A stretch of 53,323 bases of DNA from contig NZ_SVFW01000027.1 of assembly GCF_015056685.1 (NCBI RefSeq), positions 1 to 53,323 on the forward strand. The letters run 5' to 3'. A program made the translations under genes and the position numbers. The notes below the pieces were generated by a model that saw nothing but the letters and a program-made list of their open reading frames with translations, did not search any database and had not been told where the DNA came from. This DNA comes from Butyrivibrio sp. GTDB taxonomy: Bacteria > Bacillota > Clostridia > Lachnospirales > Lachnospiraceae. Shown piece after piece: positions 1 to 9,083 of the stretch (position 1 is the stretch's first letter; the number at the start of each line of letters is the position of its first letter).

Positions 1-38
1 AGTAATATCAAGGATTTGCGGTAGTAACTGTTAACGAT

Positions 39-407
39 TTATACCAGAGCCTTGGTATAATTTCGCGGGAGCGCAGGTTTTAACCCTTTGAGAATTTCAG
101 TAGCTAATGCTACAGGCGTCCATTTTCTTCCTGCAACATCGTAATATTCATCTTTATCAATAATAGTTTTTATTGATGTAAAAAACTCGTAATTTTCTGA
201 AAGCTCCAGACGTCTATTTTTTGCGTCTCTTCCTGTAATAATTTCTCCAGTTACTTTATTTATCCCAACTATAGATGGAAAAGGCGTTCCCTGATCATCT
301 CCGTGCTCATATCTCCCAATAGAATTGCCCTCATCCAAAAAGGAAATAGATGCACTATTTGTTGTTCCAAAATCAATTCCAATCCACTTATACTTCTTAA
401 CTAACAA
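39..407 (-). pseudogene. Hsp70/DnaK-like ATPase, N-terminal fragment
   Basis: Reads as the first ~120 residues of an Hsp70-type ATPase: the phosphate-1 loop IGIDFGTTNS lies at residues 9-18, followed by the usual beta-strands up to the point where family members reach the TKAV-TVPA strand. A TAA then stops it, about 500 residues short of a normal Hsp70. One shifted frame after the stop reads SLTVTTANP, a weak echo of that strand, then stops again, so a frameshifted or truncated gene is likely; the window edge hides the rest. The start is TTG preceded by a GGGAGA/GAAGAG region. It lies 30 bp after the coiled-coil gene and seems co-transcribed with it. Confidence 0.6.
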
Positions 408-437
408 CTCTTCATTTCTCCCAATACATATATTTAA

Positions 438-1322
438 TTATTTGATTGTAATACCATTCTTTTCTAGTACTTTAAACACATTCTCCAAAGTATCTACAAT
501 AGCAAGACCTACATCATTAGACATTTCCATAGCTTTCAATTCTTCAAAATCTGTATGGAAAGACTTCAAAGATGCTCCAAGTGCATTTTTAAACTCCTGG
601 GCAGATTCTGTCTTGTCTGCTTTTACGATATTTATTACCTCATTTCTATGCTCAACATCAGCTTTGAGTTTATCTATCTCTTCCTGCTTTTCTGCGAACT
701 TTACTGTTACCTCTTCGATTCCCCTCTTTAATTCTGCTTTTTCTTCTGTTAATTCCTTGTTTTTTCTCTTTAGCCTATTTCTTTCTATCTCAACCTTCTC
801 AAATGCAAGTGCTACATCTATTATTTTCTTGAACTGTTCGCTCTTATCTTTAAGAGAAATAGATGCTGGTCTCTTATCTTGCTTTTCTTCAGCGGTAGCA
901 TCTGAAGAAGCAATGTCTTGCTTTACATCTTCCTTAATTCGAGCTACAGGCTTACCTGTTTCAATCTCTTGTTCCTTTTCTGCATTAGCATCTTTATCAG
1001 TAGTAACAGTGCCGTTATCAACAGGCTTTTTTTCTTGTTCATTTCTGCTCTTCTCTACAGGACTCTCTATTGGATTCCCAACAAGTTGCTCTTCCTGCTT
1101 ATTTTCTGACACTTCTACTGTCTTATTATCTTTTCTATTATCTTGTCTGTTATCCTTTTTAGATTCTTTCTTATGAGAAAAATCATTTCTTTTTTCTGCT
1201 TTATTATCCTGGCCCTGCTCACTACCGCCATTTTCGCGATACTCTTTACTTTCCTGTTTAACATCTTCGTTAATAACCATGCTTACATTGCTCTTTTTGA
1301 CCTTCTTATTCTTATTACTCAT
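438..1322 (-). CDS. Charged coiled-coil protein, possibly GrpE-like
   Basis: A 294-residue protein. Residues 1-140 are almost all K, E, D, N, Q and S and should be disordered. Residues 145-225 are a heptad-rich coiled coil. The last 50 residues, ending in LENVFKVLEKNGITIK, resemble the end of the GrpE helical domain, where family members read roughly L-VLEKNGV. Since the next gene encodes the start of an Hsp70, a nucleotide-exchange or substrate-adaptor role for that ATPase is a reasonable inference, but no beta domain of GrpE is visible. I chose the ATG at 1322 (AAGGA seven bases upstream) over the TTG two codons before it. Confidence 0.5.
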   Translation of the reverse strand: MSNKNKKVKKSNVSMVINEDVKQESKEYRENGGSEQGQDNKAEKRNDFSHKKESKKDNRQDNRKDNKTVEVSENKQEEQLVGNPIESPVEKSRNEQEKKPVDNGTVTTDKDANAEKEQEIETGKPVARIKEDVKQDIASSDATAEEKQDKRPASISLKDKSEQFKKIIDVALAFEKVEIERNRLKRKNKELTEEKAELKRGIEEVTVKFAEKQEEIDKLKADVEHRNEVINIVKADKTESAQEFKNALGASLKSFHTDFEELKAMEMSNDVGLAIVDTLENVFKVLEKNGITIK

Positions 1323-1561
1323 ATTCAATCCTTTCCTAGTCTTTTTGTTTATGTACTAATGTTGTTATATTTATTTTATTTACTCATGCCAATTCAAGAC
1401 ATAGATCAATAACCAACGCAGCATTTGATATCCTACCATTATAAAACAGTATTTGATATAGCTATCTTCAACCAATATTTCCTTTAAATTACGGCACTTT
1501 ACCAAAAACAACATCCAGTTTCTGCTCGATGACACTTATATCTTGCATGTCAGCAGAATTA
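1323..1561 (-). other. Intergenic region with a possible restriction-gene tail
   Basis: AT-rich gap inside the island. On the minus strand positions 1548-1489 encode MQDISVIEQKLDVVFGKVP then stop, which resembles the extreme C-terminus of type I restriction subunits (IEQKLD-VFGK). This may be a relic matching the hsdS piece near 8.4 kb, but 19 residues are not conclusive. The region should also hold the promoter of the coiled-coil/Hsp70 pair. Confidence 0.25.
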
Positions 1562-1891
1562 TTAATCTATAGTTTTCTCAAAAACCGTTTCTAAGTATAT
1601 TTTTTTATGAAATCCCCCACGTTTTTCTGCTTTTTCATGTCTTATTCTTTCCAGTTCTTCAATTGTAAATCCTCTCGCCTCTGCAGCAGCATACAATACT
1701 TCCAGGAGATCTGCCAGTTCCTCAATATTCTGGTCTTTATGATATTCTGCTAGTTCCTCATCCAATTTAGCATCAAGAGCCTTAAGGTAGTCCACATCAT
1801 TAAGAACTCGCACAGAACATGTCTTACCGTCCTGTTCTATTATTTCTGGAATCTTATCCCTTACAAGCTTGTTATACTCTTTTATTCCCAT
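1562..1891 (-). CDS. MazG-like NTP pyrophosphohydrolase
   Basis: A 109-residue all-alpha NTP pyrophosphatase of the phosphoribosyl-ATP pyrophosphohydrolase/MazG fold. The conserved opening YNKLVRDKIPEII is at residues 5-17, and the metal-binding helices appear as KLDEELAEY and EELADLLEVLYAA (EExxE and ELAD motifs). Such enzymes hydrolyse nucleoside triphosphates to monophosphate and pyrophosphate; the substrate cannot be told. An upstream in-frame TTG at 1915 would overlap the GIY-YIG stop codon, but the ATG at 1891 gives the usual family start directly before the KLVRDK motif. It sits 20 bp after the GIY-YIG gene, so it is probably part of the McrBC-like operon. Confidence 0.8.
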   Translation of the reverse strand: MGIKEYNKLVRDKIPEIIEQDGKTCSVRVLNDVDYLKALDAKLDEELAEYHKDQNIEELADLLEVLYAAAEARGFTIEELERIRHEKAEKRGGFHKKIYLETVFEKTID

Positions 1892-1911
1892 ACGCCTACC
1901 ACTTCTGTAAC

Positions 1912-2799
1912 TCAATTCATGTTGAGCCCCGTTTCCTCATTACGAGTCATCAACTTTTTCTTAAACCACGCCTCTCGTTGTTGAGCAAACTTCTTATCCT
2001 GGCCTTCATTTCCAGTACGCGGAATTGTCTCAAGTATTGTAAACTGAAGGCTTTTATACCTATCTGGGTTATTATCCAAATGCTCCTTCAATTTTTTGTT
2101 ATTGCCCGTGCCTTTTGTCCTGAGGTAATCCTTCCACCTTCCCCAAATACCATCACTGCCATATGCGGAACCAATGTATTGACTAAAATCAACAGTATCA
2201 ACTATTAGATATACGCCGTTAACCGACGACAATGCTGTATATAAATCACCATATATTTCTTCATGCCCAATATATTTCTCTAAATCTGAAAAGCGCCATA
2301 TGATATTTTCGCAACCTTCAAACACTCGGCTACTGATACCAACAACAGGCTTATTCGCAATGGTATTCCAATTTACATGCACAATATTCCTTGTGCCACC
2401 ATAATCGATTACTAGCCTATCTTGCAAATCCTCCAAAATATTCAATTTCTCAAGATCATAAAAATAATCATCCTTTTTGCTATGAATATTTCCAAATCGT
2501 TTCCAATATATAGGATTCACATCTGACACACTTAAATTTTTACTAGCGTTGACCTTGTAAACAGCTATAAACCTTGCTGTAGATTTAGTTTCACCAACAA
2601 AAGAAAATATATACTCTTTGCCATGAAAATAGTTTTTAGGTTGGATCTTCTGATATTCTTCAAAGCAATCCATCCCCGCTTCCCATACTTGTCTAAAATT
2701 CTTATGACTTTTAGGAGTATGCCGGATTAGTGCGATTTTATCATGATCAATCCCAGTCTTTTCAATTACATCAGATAAGAAAAATGTATAGTTCTCCAT
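1912..2799 (-). CDS. GIY-YIG nuclease domain protein
   Basis: A 295-residue protein. From about residue 190 it carries a GIY-YIG endonuclease domain: GVYLIVDTVDFSQYIG gives the paired tripeptides, followed by GRWKDYL with the conserved arginine and a later glutamate-containing helix. The first ~185 residues match nothing I recognise, although GDLYTALSSVNG just before the nuclease domain is typical of proteins that recognise a bound lesion or modified base. It starts at ATG with GAGGTG five bases upstream and begins 9 bp after the McrC-like gene, so it is likely an accessory nuclease of the same type IV-like restriction locus. Confidence 0.75.
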   Translation of the reverse strand: MENYTFFLSDVIEKTGIDHDKIALIRHTPKSHKNFRQVWEAGMDCFEEYQKIQPKNYFHGKEYIFSFVGETKSTARFIAVYKVNASKNLSVSDVNPIYWKRFGNIHSKKDDYFYDLEKLNILEDLQDRLVIDYGGTRNIVHVNWNTIANKPVVGISSRVFEGCENIIWRFSDLEKYIGHEEIYGDLYTALSSVNGVYLIVDTVDFSQYIGSAYGSDGIWGRWKDYLRTKGTGNNKKLKEHLDNNPDRYKSLQFTILETIPRTGNEGQDKKFAQQREAWFKKKLMTRNEETGLNMN

Positions 2800-2808
2800 C
2801 TTTACACC

Positions 2809-5313
2809 TCAATTTGTGACACTTCCCGCATTCACTGCATATTGCAGCAATCTGAAAGAGCTTGCCGGTCGTTTAGCAAAGTCTTCAATAAGGCATTCAT
2901 GAATAATACGCCCATTCCTAATAGCCTGAATTTTACCGTTATAGAAATCATAATATGTATTCCCATGCTTAAATCCGATATTTGCCTTATCGTCAGCAAT
3001 ATCAACATCCTTAGAAGCACGCTTGAGTTCTCTATAAAATCTATACTCTTCTTCAGATTTAATATTTAGCTCCGGGACAACATCGCTATGCTGAAGCAAA
3101 AACATATTTGTAAAACCAATTGCCATACCTTGCTCAAGTGGCTTAATGGTCTCACCTGATTCATTAGTATCAGTAATATCCTTCCACTCCCGGACAGTAA
3201 TCCTGTAGTATGGCTCATCGCCATTGTTTCTGCTTGGATTGATTGGCACCTCTGTTATAGATGATCTCTTTACCAAAGCAACACGGATAGCCTCGCCATA
3301 GTACCTGATCTCGCCCTTATCTCCAAACTTATTGTTAGTCTGATACAAGGCAACATAGTGGATCGGCAGTCTATCATCACTTACCATGCTCTTAGGAACA
3401 TAATAGAATTTCTTCTGATAACAAGTTTTGAACTGCTCTGGAGATCTGAAAGTTCCTATCAGCACTTCTCTCTTATCCCAATCAACCTTAGCAAGCTTCT
3501 CCTCTATACCTGCAGGAAGCGTTGTTCTTTCAAACGCAGATTCCTTGGAATCACTGATAAGGTCATCCAATAAGCTTCTCACCAGTTTGGTGGAACCAGG
3601 TAAAAATGGAAGTCCGCCAATATTTACAGTTTCTATACTCTTATAGAATCTGTGGTTTTTGTACTGTTCCTCGTCGTCATAGGGGAATAGAATGTACGCT
3701 CCAAACATAGTCTTTTCAAACATAAACTTGGATTCGCGATTCTCATATACAATTGAATCCCTGTATCTATGCATAGTATTGATATCGTCAACCTTTGGTC
3801 CTGGCTTATCATCAGGATAAAATGGGCTTGAAGGATCCTTCTCTATGCGGTACTTCGCATCAAATACATACTTGTAAGCTACGTCGGTTCCTCTCTTTTC
3901 AAGCTCAAGTACATTGTCAGGTCTCTGATTGACGGTTTGTGTCTTTTGCTCTGAAGGATTATAAACAAGGGTTATATGCTCACCGGTATTAGGATTGATA
4001 AATCGTGCCTCGGATCTGTGGCCTTTTACTAGCGTCACAGTTATTCCGTTGTTATCAACCTTAACTATATCCGGCGATACCAGCTCGTATTCTTTCTTTA
4101 AGATGCTAAATAGCTTTATAAAACACCAGTACTCATACAAAAGAGCTGTATCCTTAACAGACATTTTAAATATGTCTCCGTTAACAGAAAGGCTTCTGCT
4201 TAACATCAGGTAACACTTATAGAGTTCTCTGTAACCTGGAGCCATACCAAACACAAGAGACATGCTCTTAGCAGCATGATACTCAGAAACATCTTGAAGA
4301 AATGATGAATGCATAACTCGCTTCACATCCCTCTTCATACGCTGCGCATCCTGTATAACTTTTTCTTCAGGCTCTCCACCAGCTACATTCTTGGCATACC
4401 TTGTGTATCTCTTAATGAACTCATCAAGCCTTTTTACCGTAGATCTCAGTATATACTTAACAAAACGGTTCTCTTCAGTGTCATATGTAAGCTGCTTCTT
4501 AGCTGTAAGAAGTCTCTCTGCAGCTACTACTCCATCAGAAATAACCATCCTATCCTGTCGCTTTCTTAGCCAGTTGATAGAAGTCTTGTCGGTCCTCTTT
4601 GCCTTGTAATACGGAACAACCTCATGCTCTGTAATCAGCTTGTGGTGCGGAACGCTGATAATCCTGTTTACCGCATTCATATAGTCATTAAAGATGACTG
4701 ATAAAATCTGAAAATATACAGACAGTACAGTACTCTGCTTATCTCCGAGTTTAAAAGTCTGATATGTCTTTTGCATAAAATCGATGGCCACTTCAGAAAC
4801 CATCTCTGAAATGTCATCGATCATCTTTTGATAATCTTCTTTGTATGTAATTTTAGAAGGGAATACCTCTATCCGAATAGTAAGACATCTCACGCCATCT
4901 GCAGAGATTTCAAAGTCAGAATAGCCACATGTATTCTCAAAATTGAGAACGCCAGATAACAGAGTATAATCTCCATCATAAGCAGATCCTACTCTATCCT
5001 TGATAGAAGAGTTTTCATTCCAAAAGGAGAGCTGACTTCCATCATTGCTCTTTATGATGATCTCATAATCGGTCTGCTCAAAAAAAATTGGAGGAATCTC
5101 AAATTCATAATGAGCATAATCAAAGTTCTCACACTCAATATCCTCCTCTGTCGCTGCGATCTTAACTTCTTTAATATTCCTACCATCAAGCACAAGCGAA
5201 GAAGACCGGTTGGAAGTATCTCCCTGCCAGCTTCTTCTACTTTTGATGACTACATTCAGTTTTTCAGTGCTTATCTCTAATAACTTATCAGAGCCAGTAG
5301 GAAGTAAAGCCAT
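2809..5313 (-). CDS. McrC-like DUF2357/PD-(D/E)XK nuclease
   Basis: An 834-residue partner of the McrB-like ATPase. The N-terminal and central parts match the DUF2357 family: an N-terminal beta-rich region, then a long helical region with RKRQDR and NRFVKYILRSTV. Around residues 480-500 lies the nuclease core YKYVFDAKYRIEK, the D-x-K variant of the PD-(D/E)XK motif found in McrC-type and PDDEXK_7 nucleases, followed by DINTMHRYRD, which contributes to the active site. The C-terminal ~230 residues are an added domain of unknown role. The gene overlaps mcrB by 26 bp, the usual coupling of such pairs. Together they should form a translocating complex that cuts modified or foreign nucleic acid. 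Confidence 0.8.
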   Translation of the reverse strand: MALLPTGSDKLLEISTEKLNVVIKSRRSWQGDTSNRSSSLVLDGRNIKEVKIAATEEDIECENFDYAHYEFEIPPIFFEQTDYEIIIKSNDGSQLSFWNENSSIKDRVGSAYDGDYTLLSGVLNFENTCGYSDFEISADGVRCLTIRIEVFPSKITYKEDYQKMIDDISEMVSEVAIDFMQKTYQTFKLGDKQSTVLSVYFQILSVIFNDYMNAVNRIISVPHHKLITEHEVVPYYKAKRTDKTSINWLRKRQDRMVISDGVVAAERLLTAKKQLTYDTEENRFVKYILRSTVKRLDEFIKRYTRYAKNVAGGEPEEKVIQDAQRMKRDVKRVMHSSFLQDVSEYHAAKSMSLVFGMAPGYRELYKCYLMLSRSLSVNGDIFKMSVKDTALLYEYWCFIKLFSILKKEYELVSPDIVKVDNNGITVTLVKGHRSEARFINPNTGEHITLVYNPSEQKTQTVNQRPDNVLELEKRGTDVAYKYVFDAKYRIEKDPSSPFYPDDKPGPKVDDINTMHRYRDSIVYENRESKFMFEKTMFGAYILFPYDDEEQYKNHRFYKSIETVNIGGLPFLPGSTKLVRSLLDDLISDSKESAFERTTLPAGIEEKLAKVDWDKREVLIGTFRSPEQFKTCYQKKFYYVPKSMVSDDRLPIHYVALYQTNNKFGDKGEIRYYGEAIRVALVKRSSITEVPINPSRNNGDEPYYRITVREWKDITDTNESGETIKPLEQGMAIGFTNMFLLQHSDVVPELNIKSEEEYRFYRELKRASKDVDIADDKANIGFKHGNTYYDFYNGKIQAIRNGRIIHECLIEDFAKRPASSFRLLQYAVNAGSVTN

Positions 5314-7525
5314 CCTCTTCGAATCTCCTCATCATGTAGCACAGCTTCTGAGCTGAATTTTTATATTTGCATGATTTATTATTGATACAATCATCCATTT
5401 GCTTCCAAATATAGCTCTGGCTGAAACCGGAATAATCGCCGGCAAACATTTTGAACAAGTCACACATCATATTCTTGATGCCTTCGCTACTTCCCTGGAT
5501 CCTCGGCAAAATCTTTTGCATGATCTCATAGTCAAAAGCGGTATCATAGTCTAGGAGCTTCGCAGTGTCATTGTTCAGCATGTAGAAAACAATCTCATCT
5601 CTTACTCTGTATCCAACATGCGCATTTGCCTGCTGCAACACTTTATTGATATTCTGCAGGTCAGCACTTACTCTTTTCGCAAGTTCCTGCTGCTCCGGCT
5701 TCACATCTGTACCCAGAACAAGATACTGCGATTTAAAGAAATCATTTCCTTTGTTGAGTGGAGCTACTGCCTCTGCATTAGATGAGAAGCTTGGTAAAAG
5801 ATCTACATAAGAAAACTCAATAGTATTTGCTCTATCAAGTACTTTCTTACTGAACGGGAATGTGGTCTCATCCATGTTTACAGTACCTATAACATACAAG
5901 TTCTCGGGGATATAAAGATCGGGATAATCCTTCTCCGCAGCTTTATCCAAGGTCAGCTTATATGTCTTAATCTCACCGTTAACATTGGTCCTTGTTTCTA
6001 TAAGAGATAAGAAGTCGCTCAGGTAATACTCAACTCTGGAAAGATTCATTTCATCCAGGCAAAGGAAATATGGATATTCCCTGTTCTCTTTGGCCTCCTT
6101 TACAAAATCGATAATAGCTCCAGGAATATAGTTACCGTTCAAATCTGTATGTCCAAAAAGATCTGTCGAATCAGACCAATCAGGGCGAACTGAAACAAGC
6201 TTAAATCTGCCATTTCCGCCTGATTCCTTGGCATAAGCTCCAACAGCCCCAGCAAAAAGTTTCACAAGGCGAGTCTTTCCGGTTCCGCTGGTACCAGCAA
6301 GGATAACGAAAGGTTTTGATTTCAAGCTCAAATAGAAGTCTTCGATAAGGCCTTCATTGTAGCTAAAGCCTTTAGCTGCTATGTATTTTTTAATTTGTTC
6401 TATATCACTCTTGATAGACAAATCTTTTTCTCCCTTGGTTCCATTTGTGACATCAGTTACTGTCTTTGGCTTAACACCGGCATATTCTCTGTAAATATCC
6501 ATCATCTTTGATAGATCCTGTTGAAGTTCTGCTTCAGATGGTACAGCACCTCTTTTGTATTCTTTATAGAAGATAGTGCCTTTCTGATACATTTCACCTA
6601 AATCTGTCAGCCCTTGTCCAAGATCAATATCTTCATCCGTGTTAAATCCCCGGCTATCAATCCTTCCTACAATTTCTGCAGCTCTTTCCCTCATGATCCT
6701 GATGGCACCATGCTTACCATGAGCATTCTTGATATCAGTACAGCCCTGATTAAATGTTAAGTATAAGGATTCTCCCGTCTTTGAAAGCAGGTATACAATG
6801 TAAACACCTTTTGTTGCTGTAGTTGTGATGCTGCGGTCAAATATACATATCCATGGGATTGTCGCCCAATTACCTTGCCCAACACTGCCGGTTATCAGAT
6901 AATTCTGCGGATCCACAAGGCCTGTATTGTAAATGGCATTAGGAATCTCTGACCTAACAAATGTACCGAAAGGACTTCCTGTAAAAGCTCCTTTCTTGGC
7001 ATCCACATATCCATTTAGAAACTTATCAATTACTTCTCTCAATTTGCCCTTAGCTCCATTATCCATTGATGAATAGTACAATTTCAGTTTCTGCTCAACT
7101 ATGTCCAAGATCTTATCTATCTCAGCATTGGTAATTGCCGACGCTAATTCCGGAACCATTTGGAAACAGTCTTGGTCATCTTGCTTCTCAATTCTAAAGA
7201 ACCCCTTATTTTGAATCACGTTGAAAGGATTTTTAAGGATAACATCGAGCGCATCCTTTACAGTACTCTCCTCCGGATTTGCTATCGCCTTGCTAACATT
7301 TAAGTCAGGAACTTTGCCCTGGCGTATCCTATTTATGTAATACTCCCGGAACAGTTCAGCAATATGCTCTGTTGTAGTGGCTTCTCCTCTTTTTATGCTC
7401 TCAAAATAAGACTTGTAGAATACAAGCTTATAAGACCTTTCATAACCTCCAAGACTATTACCCGGACCGAGGTATTTGTAGAAAGATGAGAGTATATCGG
7501 TATTTAAAGAATTAAATGTATCCAT
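5288..7525 (-). CDS. McrB-like AAA+ NTPase with MrcB N-terminal domain
   Basis: A 745-residue motor subunit of an McrBC-like type IV restriction system. Residues ~120-310 match the DUF3578/MrcB N-terminal domain (GSVGQGNWATIPWI and FDRSITTTATKGVYIVYL), which in this family is the specificity module. The AAA+ core follows: Walker A GTSGTGKT near residue 410, Walker B FLCLDEMN near 488, and the McrB-type signature as GTVNMDETTF near 547, where MNTADRS is more usual. It overlaps the McrC-like gene by 26 bp. What it recognises cannot be read from the sequence. An AGAGGAAG site precedes the ATG. Confidence 0.85.
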   Translation of the reverse strand: MDTFNSLNTDILSSFYKYLGPGNSLGGYERSYKLVFYKSYFESIKRGEATTTEHIAELFREYYINRIRQGKVPDLNVSKAIANPEESTVKDALDVILKNPFNVIQNKGFFRIEKQDDQDCFQMVPELASAITNAEIDKILDIVEQKLKLYYSSMDNGAKGKLREVIDKFLNGYVDAKKGAFTGSPFGTFVRSEIPNAIYNTGLVDPQNYLITGSVGQGNWATIPWICIFDRSITTTATKGVYIVYLLSKTGESLYLTFNQGCTDIKNAHGKHGAIRIMRERAAEIVGRIDSRGFNTDEDIDLGQGLTDLGEMYQKGTIFYKEYKRGAVPSEAELQQDLSKMMDIYREYAGVKPKTVTDVTNGTKGEKDLSIKSDIEQIKKYIAAKGFSYNEGLIEDFYLSLKSKPFVILAGTSGTGKTRLVKLFAGAVGAYAKESGGNGRFKLVSVRPDWSDSTDLFGHTDLNGNYIPGAIIDFVKEAKENREYPYFLCLDEMNLSRVEYYLSDFLSLIETRTNVNGEIKTYKLTLDKAAEKDYPDLYIPENLYVIGTVNMDETTFPFSKKVLDRANTIEFSYVDLLPSFSSNAEAVAPLNKGNDFFKSQYLVLGTDVKPEQQELAKRVSADLQNINKVLQQANAHVGYRVRDEIVFYMLNNDTAKLLDYDTAFDYEIMQKILPRIQGSSEGIKNMMCDLFKMFAGDYSGFSQSYIWKQMDDCINNKSCKYKNSAQKLCYMMRRFEEDGFTSYWL

Positions 7526-7611
7526 TTTACTTCCTCTGCTTTGCAGCTTCCATTATTTTATATTTGGAAAAAAATCTATTCTGTGTAAAAGCCAGTCATA
7601 TCCCTCACTCT

Positions 7612-8370
7612 TTAATTAGCTTTCAACCTCTGAATTAGCTGACGTGCAAATAGCAATGCTATCTGATCACATGTATAATCTTTAGAATCAATTGCTTGTA
7701 TATCTGCCACCATCGGATACTTACTGCGTAAATCTTCATTAGTAATTCCATGAACTATCGGCAATATCAGCTTCTGACCATTTCTGTTCTGTCTGTTTAG
7801 GAACTCTCCAAGCTCCTTTTCGGTCCATTCTCTATCAAAGAAGTTCTCTGATATTACTATTATTGCAAACTCTGCCTTCTTTGTACCATCAAGAATACGC
7901 TTCTTCCAATTGTCGCCCCACTCAAGACTCTTTTTGTCGTAAAAAACCTTTACCCCAAGCATTTCAAGGGAATTATTTAACTCATCAACTATCTCTGCTT
8001 TGTCAGCATTAGCATGTGAAAGGAACACATCATATTCAGGTATCATCTTAGCTTTATATGCAGGGACTTCAACAGTTCCTATTCCGTTCATCTTATCTAT
8101 GAAATCATGATCTTTGCTGATACTGGTCAAGCAAGAAACCACATCTTTATATGCACTAAGAGAACGGTGAAACAACAACGTTTTTATCCTCTGCCCAAGT
8201 GCATGCTCTGTTAGGTATTTATTATAAAAAATTTCTACATCATTGAGCCAATCTTCACTAGGTCTGTTATATTCATCAATATTAGTTCCCAATGTTGCAC
8301 AATTGATAGGCGCCTTAATATCTTTAGTTCTCTCCAGCAATGCATTTAATTCGTCTTCAAATTTTGACAT
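7612..8370 (-). CDS. TIR-domain protein
   Basis: A 252-residue protein with a helical N-terminal ~105 residues of unknown function, then a TIR domain: YDVFLSHANADK near residue 113 (strand A and box 1), the glycine-rich stretch VKVFYDKKSLEWGDNW, and IIVISENFFDREWTEKEL near 175-187, which carries the glutamate that is catalytic in NAD-cleaving TIR enzymes. Prokaryotic TIR proteins of this build often act as NADase effectors in phage defence. It precedes the McrBC pair by 86 bp on the same strand, so it may be part of the system or a stand-alone effector. The start has AGGAG at good spacing. Confidence 0.8.
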   Translation of the reverse strand: MSKFEDELNALLERTKDIKAPINCATLGTNIDEYNRPSEDWLNDVEIFYNKYLTEHALGQRIKTLLFHRSLSAYKDVVSCLTSISKDHDFIDKMNGIGTVEVPAYKAKMIPEYDVFLSHANADKAEIVDELNNSLEMLGVKVFYDKKSLEWGDNWKKRILDGTKKAEFAIIVISENFFDREWTEKELGEFLNRQNRNGQKLILPIVHGITNEDLRSKYPMVADIQAIDSKDYTCDQIALLFARQLIQRLKAN

Positions 8371-8384
8371 ATTATTCTCCTAAA

Positions 8385-8680
8385 AACGATAATTTAGTGC
8401 ACCAGCTTCAAACGATATACAATTATTGGTTTTCGCAATATGATTTCCCCAATAACCAAGGAAAACCATATAAAGCTTCAAATGGCACTTTTGTTACGAA
8501 TGATGTTATAAATAGTGAAGTCCCAGTTGACTGGTCTGTTTCCAAGTTAAATACATTATGTTCCTTCAAAAATGGTATCAACTATGACAAAGAGTTAAGT
8601 GGCAATAAATCATACCGAATTGTAAATGTAAGGAATATTACAGCAACACATCCCATGCAAATACCTCATAATAATTTATA
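8385..8680 (+). pseudogene. hsdS: Relic of type I restriction specificity subunit hsdS
   Basis: On the plus strand, against its neighbours, this encodes a piece of HsdS: LVHQLQTIYNYWFSQYDFP followed by NGKPYKASNG is the typical conserved central region, and VPVDWSVSKLNTLCSFKNG is the typical start of a target recognition domain. It stops about 95 codons in; a second readable piece (SLTIPFEYASSLISYFL) appears just downstream in the same frame. No hsdM or hsdR is in the window. It shows that a type I restriction system once stood here. Confidence 0.65.
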
Positions 8681-8756
8681 ATACATCGCCTTCGTCTAAA
8701 ACAATGGTTCTCTTACTATTCCATTTGAATATGCTTCATCACTCATAAGTTATTTT

Positions 8757-9077
8757 TTATAACTCCGTATACTTTTTACTGTTCCCATAGCTCTTTTCAA
8801 CTGGGTACTTCTCGGCGTTTTTCCTGATTTTATCCATGATGGCATCCTCAATATCAATTCCCATTTTGTCTGCCATAAGGATGCAATAGTTCATGATATC
8901 GGCCAGCTCTTCTGTGGCAGCTTCCTTATCATAATCAGGGCTCCACTGAAAGCATTCAAGCAGTTCTGCTGCCTCAATAGAAATACTCTTCGCCAGATTC
9001 TCCGGTGTATGAAACTGATCCCAGTTTCTGTCTTCAGTAAACTTTACAACTTCTCTTTTTACATCACTAAAGCTCAT
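8757..9077 (-). CDS. MazG-like dNTP pyrophosphohydrolase
   Basis: A 106-residue MazG-fold enzyme of the RS21-C6/dCTPase type: SISIEAAELLECFQW holds the EAAEL metal site and EELADIMNYCILMADKMGID the second ExxD helix, with KIRKNAEKYP near the end, all typical. These proteins remove non-canonical or excess dNTPs. It begins 6 bp after the DUF2075 gene, a pairing commonly found with that family, so the two probably work together, perhaps in nucleotide-depletion defence (inference). Confidence 0.85.
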   Translation of the reverse strand: MSFSDVKREVVKFTEDRNWDQFHTPENLAKSISIEAAELLECFQWSPDYDKEAATEELADIMNYCILMADKMGIDIEDAIMDKIRKNAEKYPVEKSYGNSKKYTEL

Positions 9078-9083
9078 AATTCC

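Noticed and set aside
325..1176. Plus-strand hydrophobic/serine-rich ORF of 283 codons
   Set aside because: It is the antisense of the charged coiled-coil gene, whose Lys/Glu codons read as Phe/Ser/Leu; no ribosome site.
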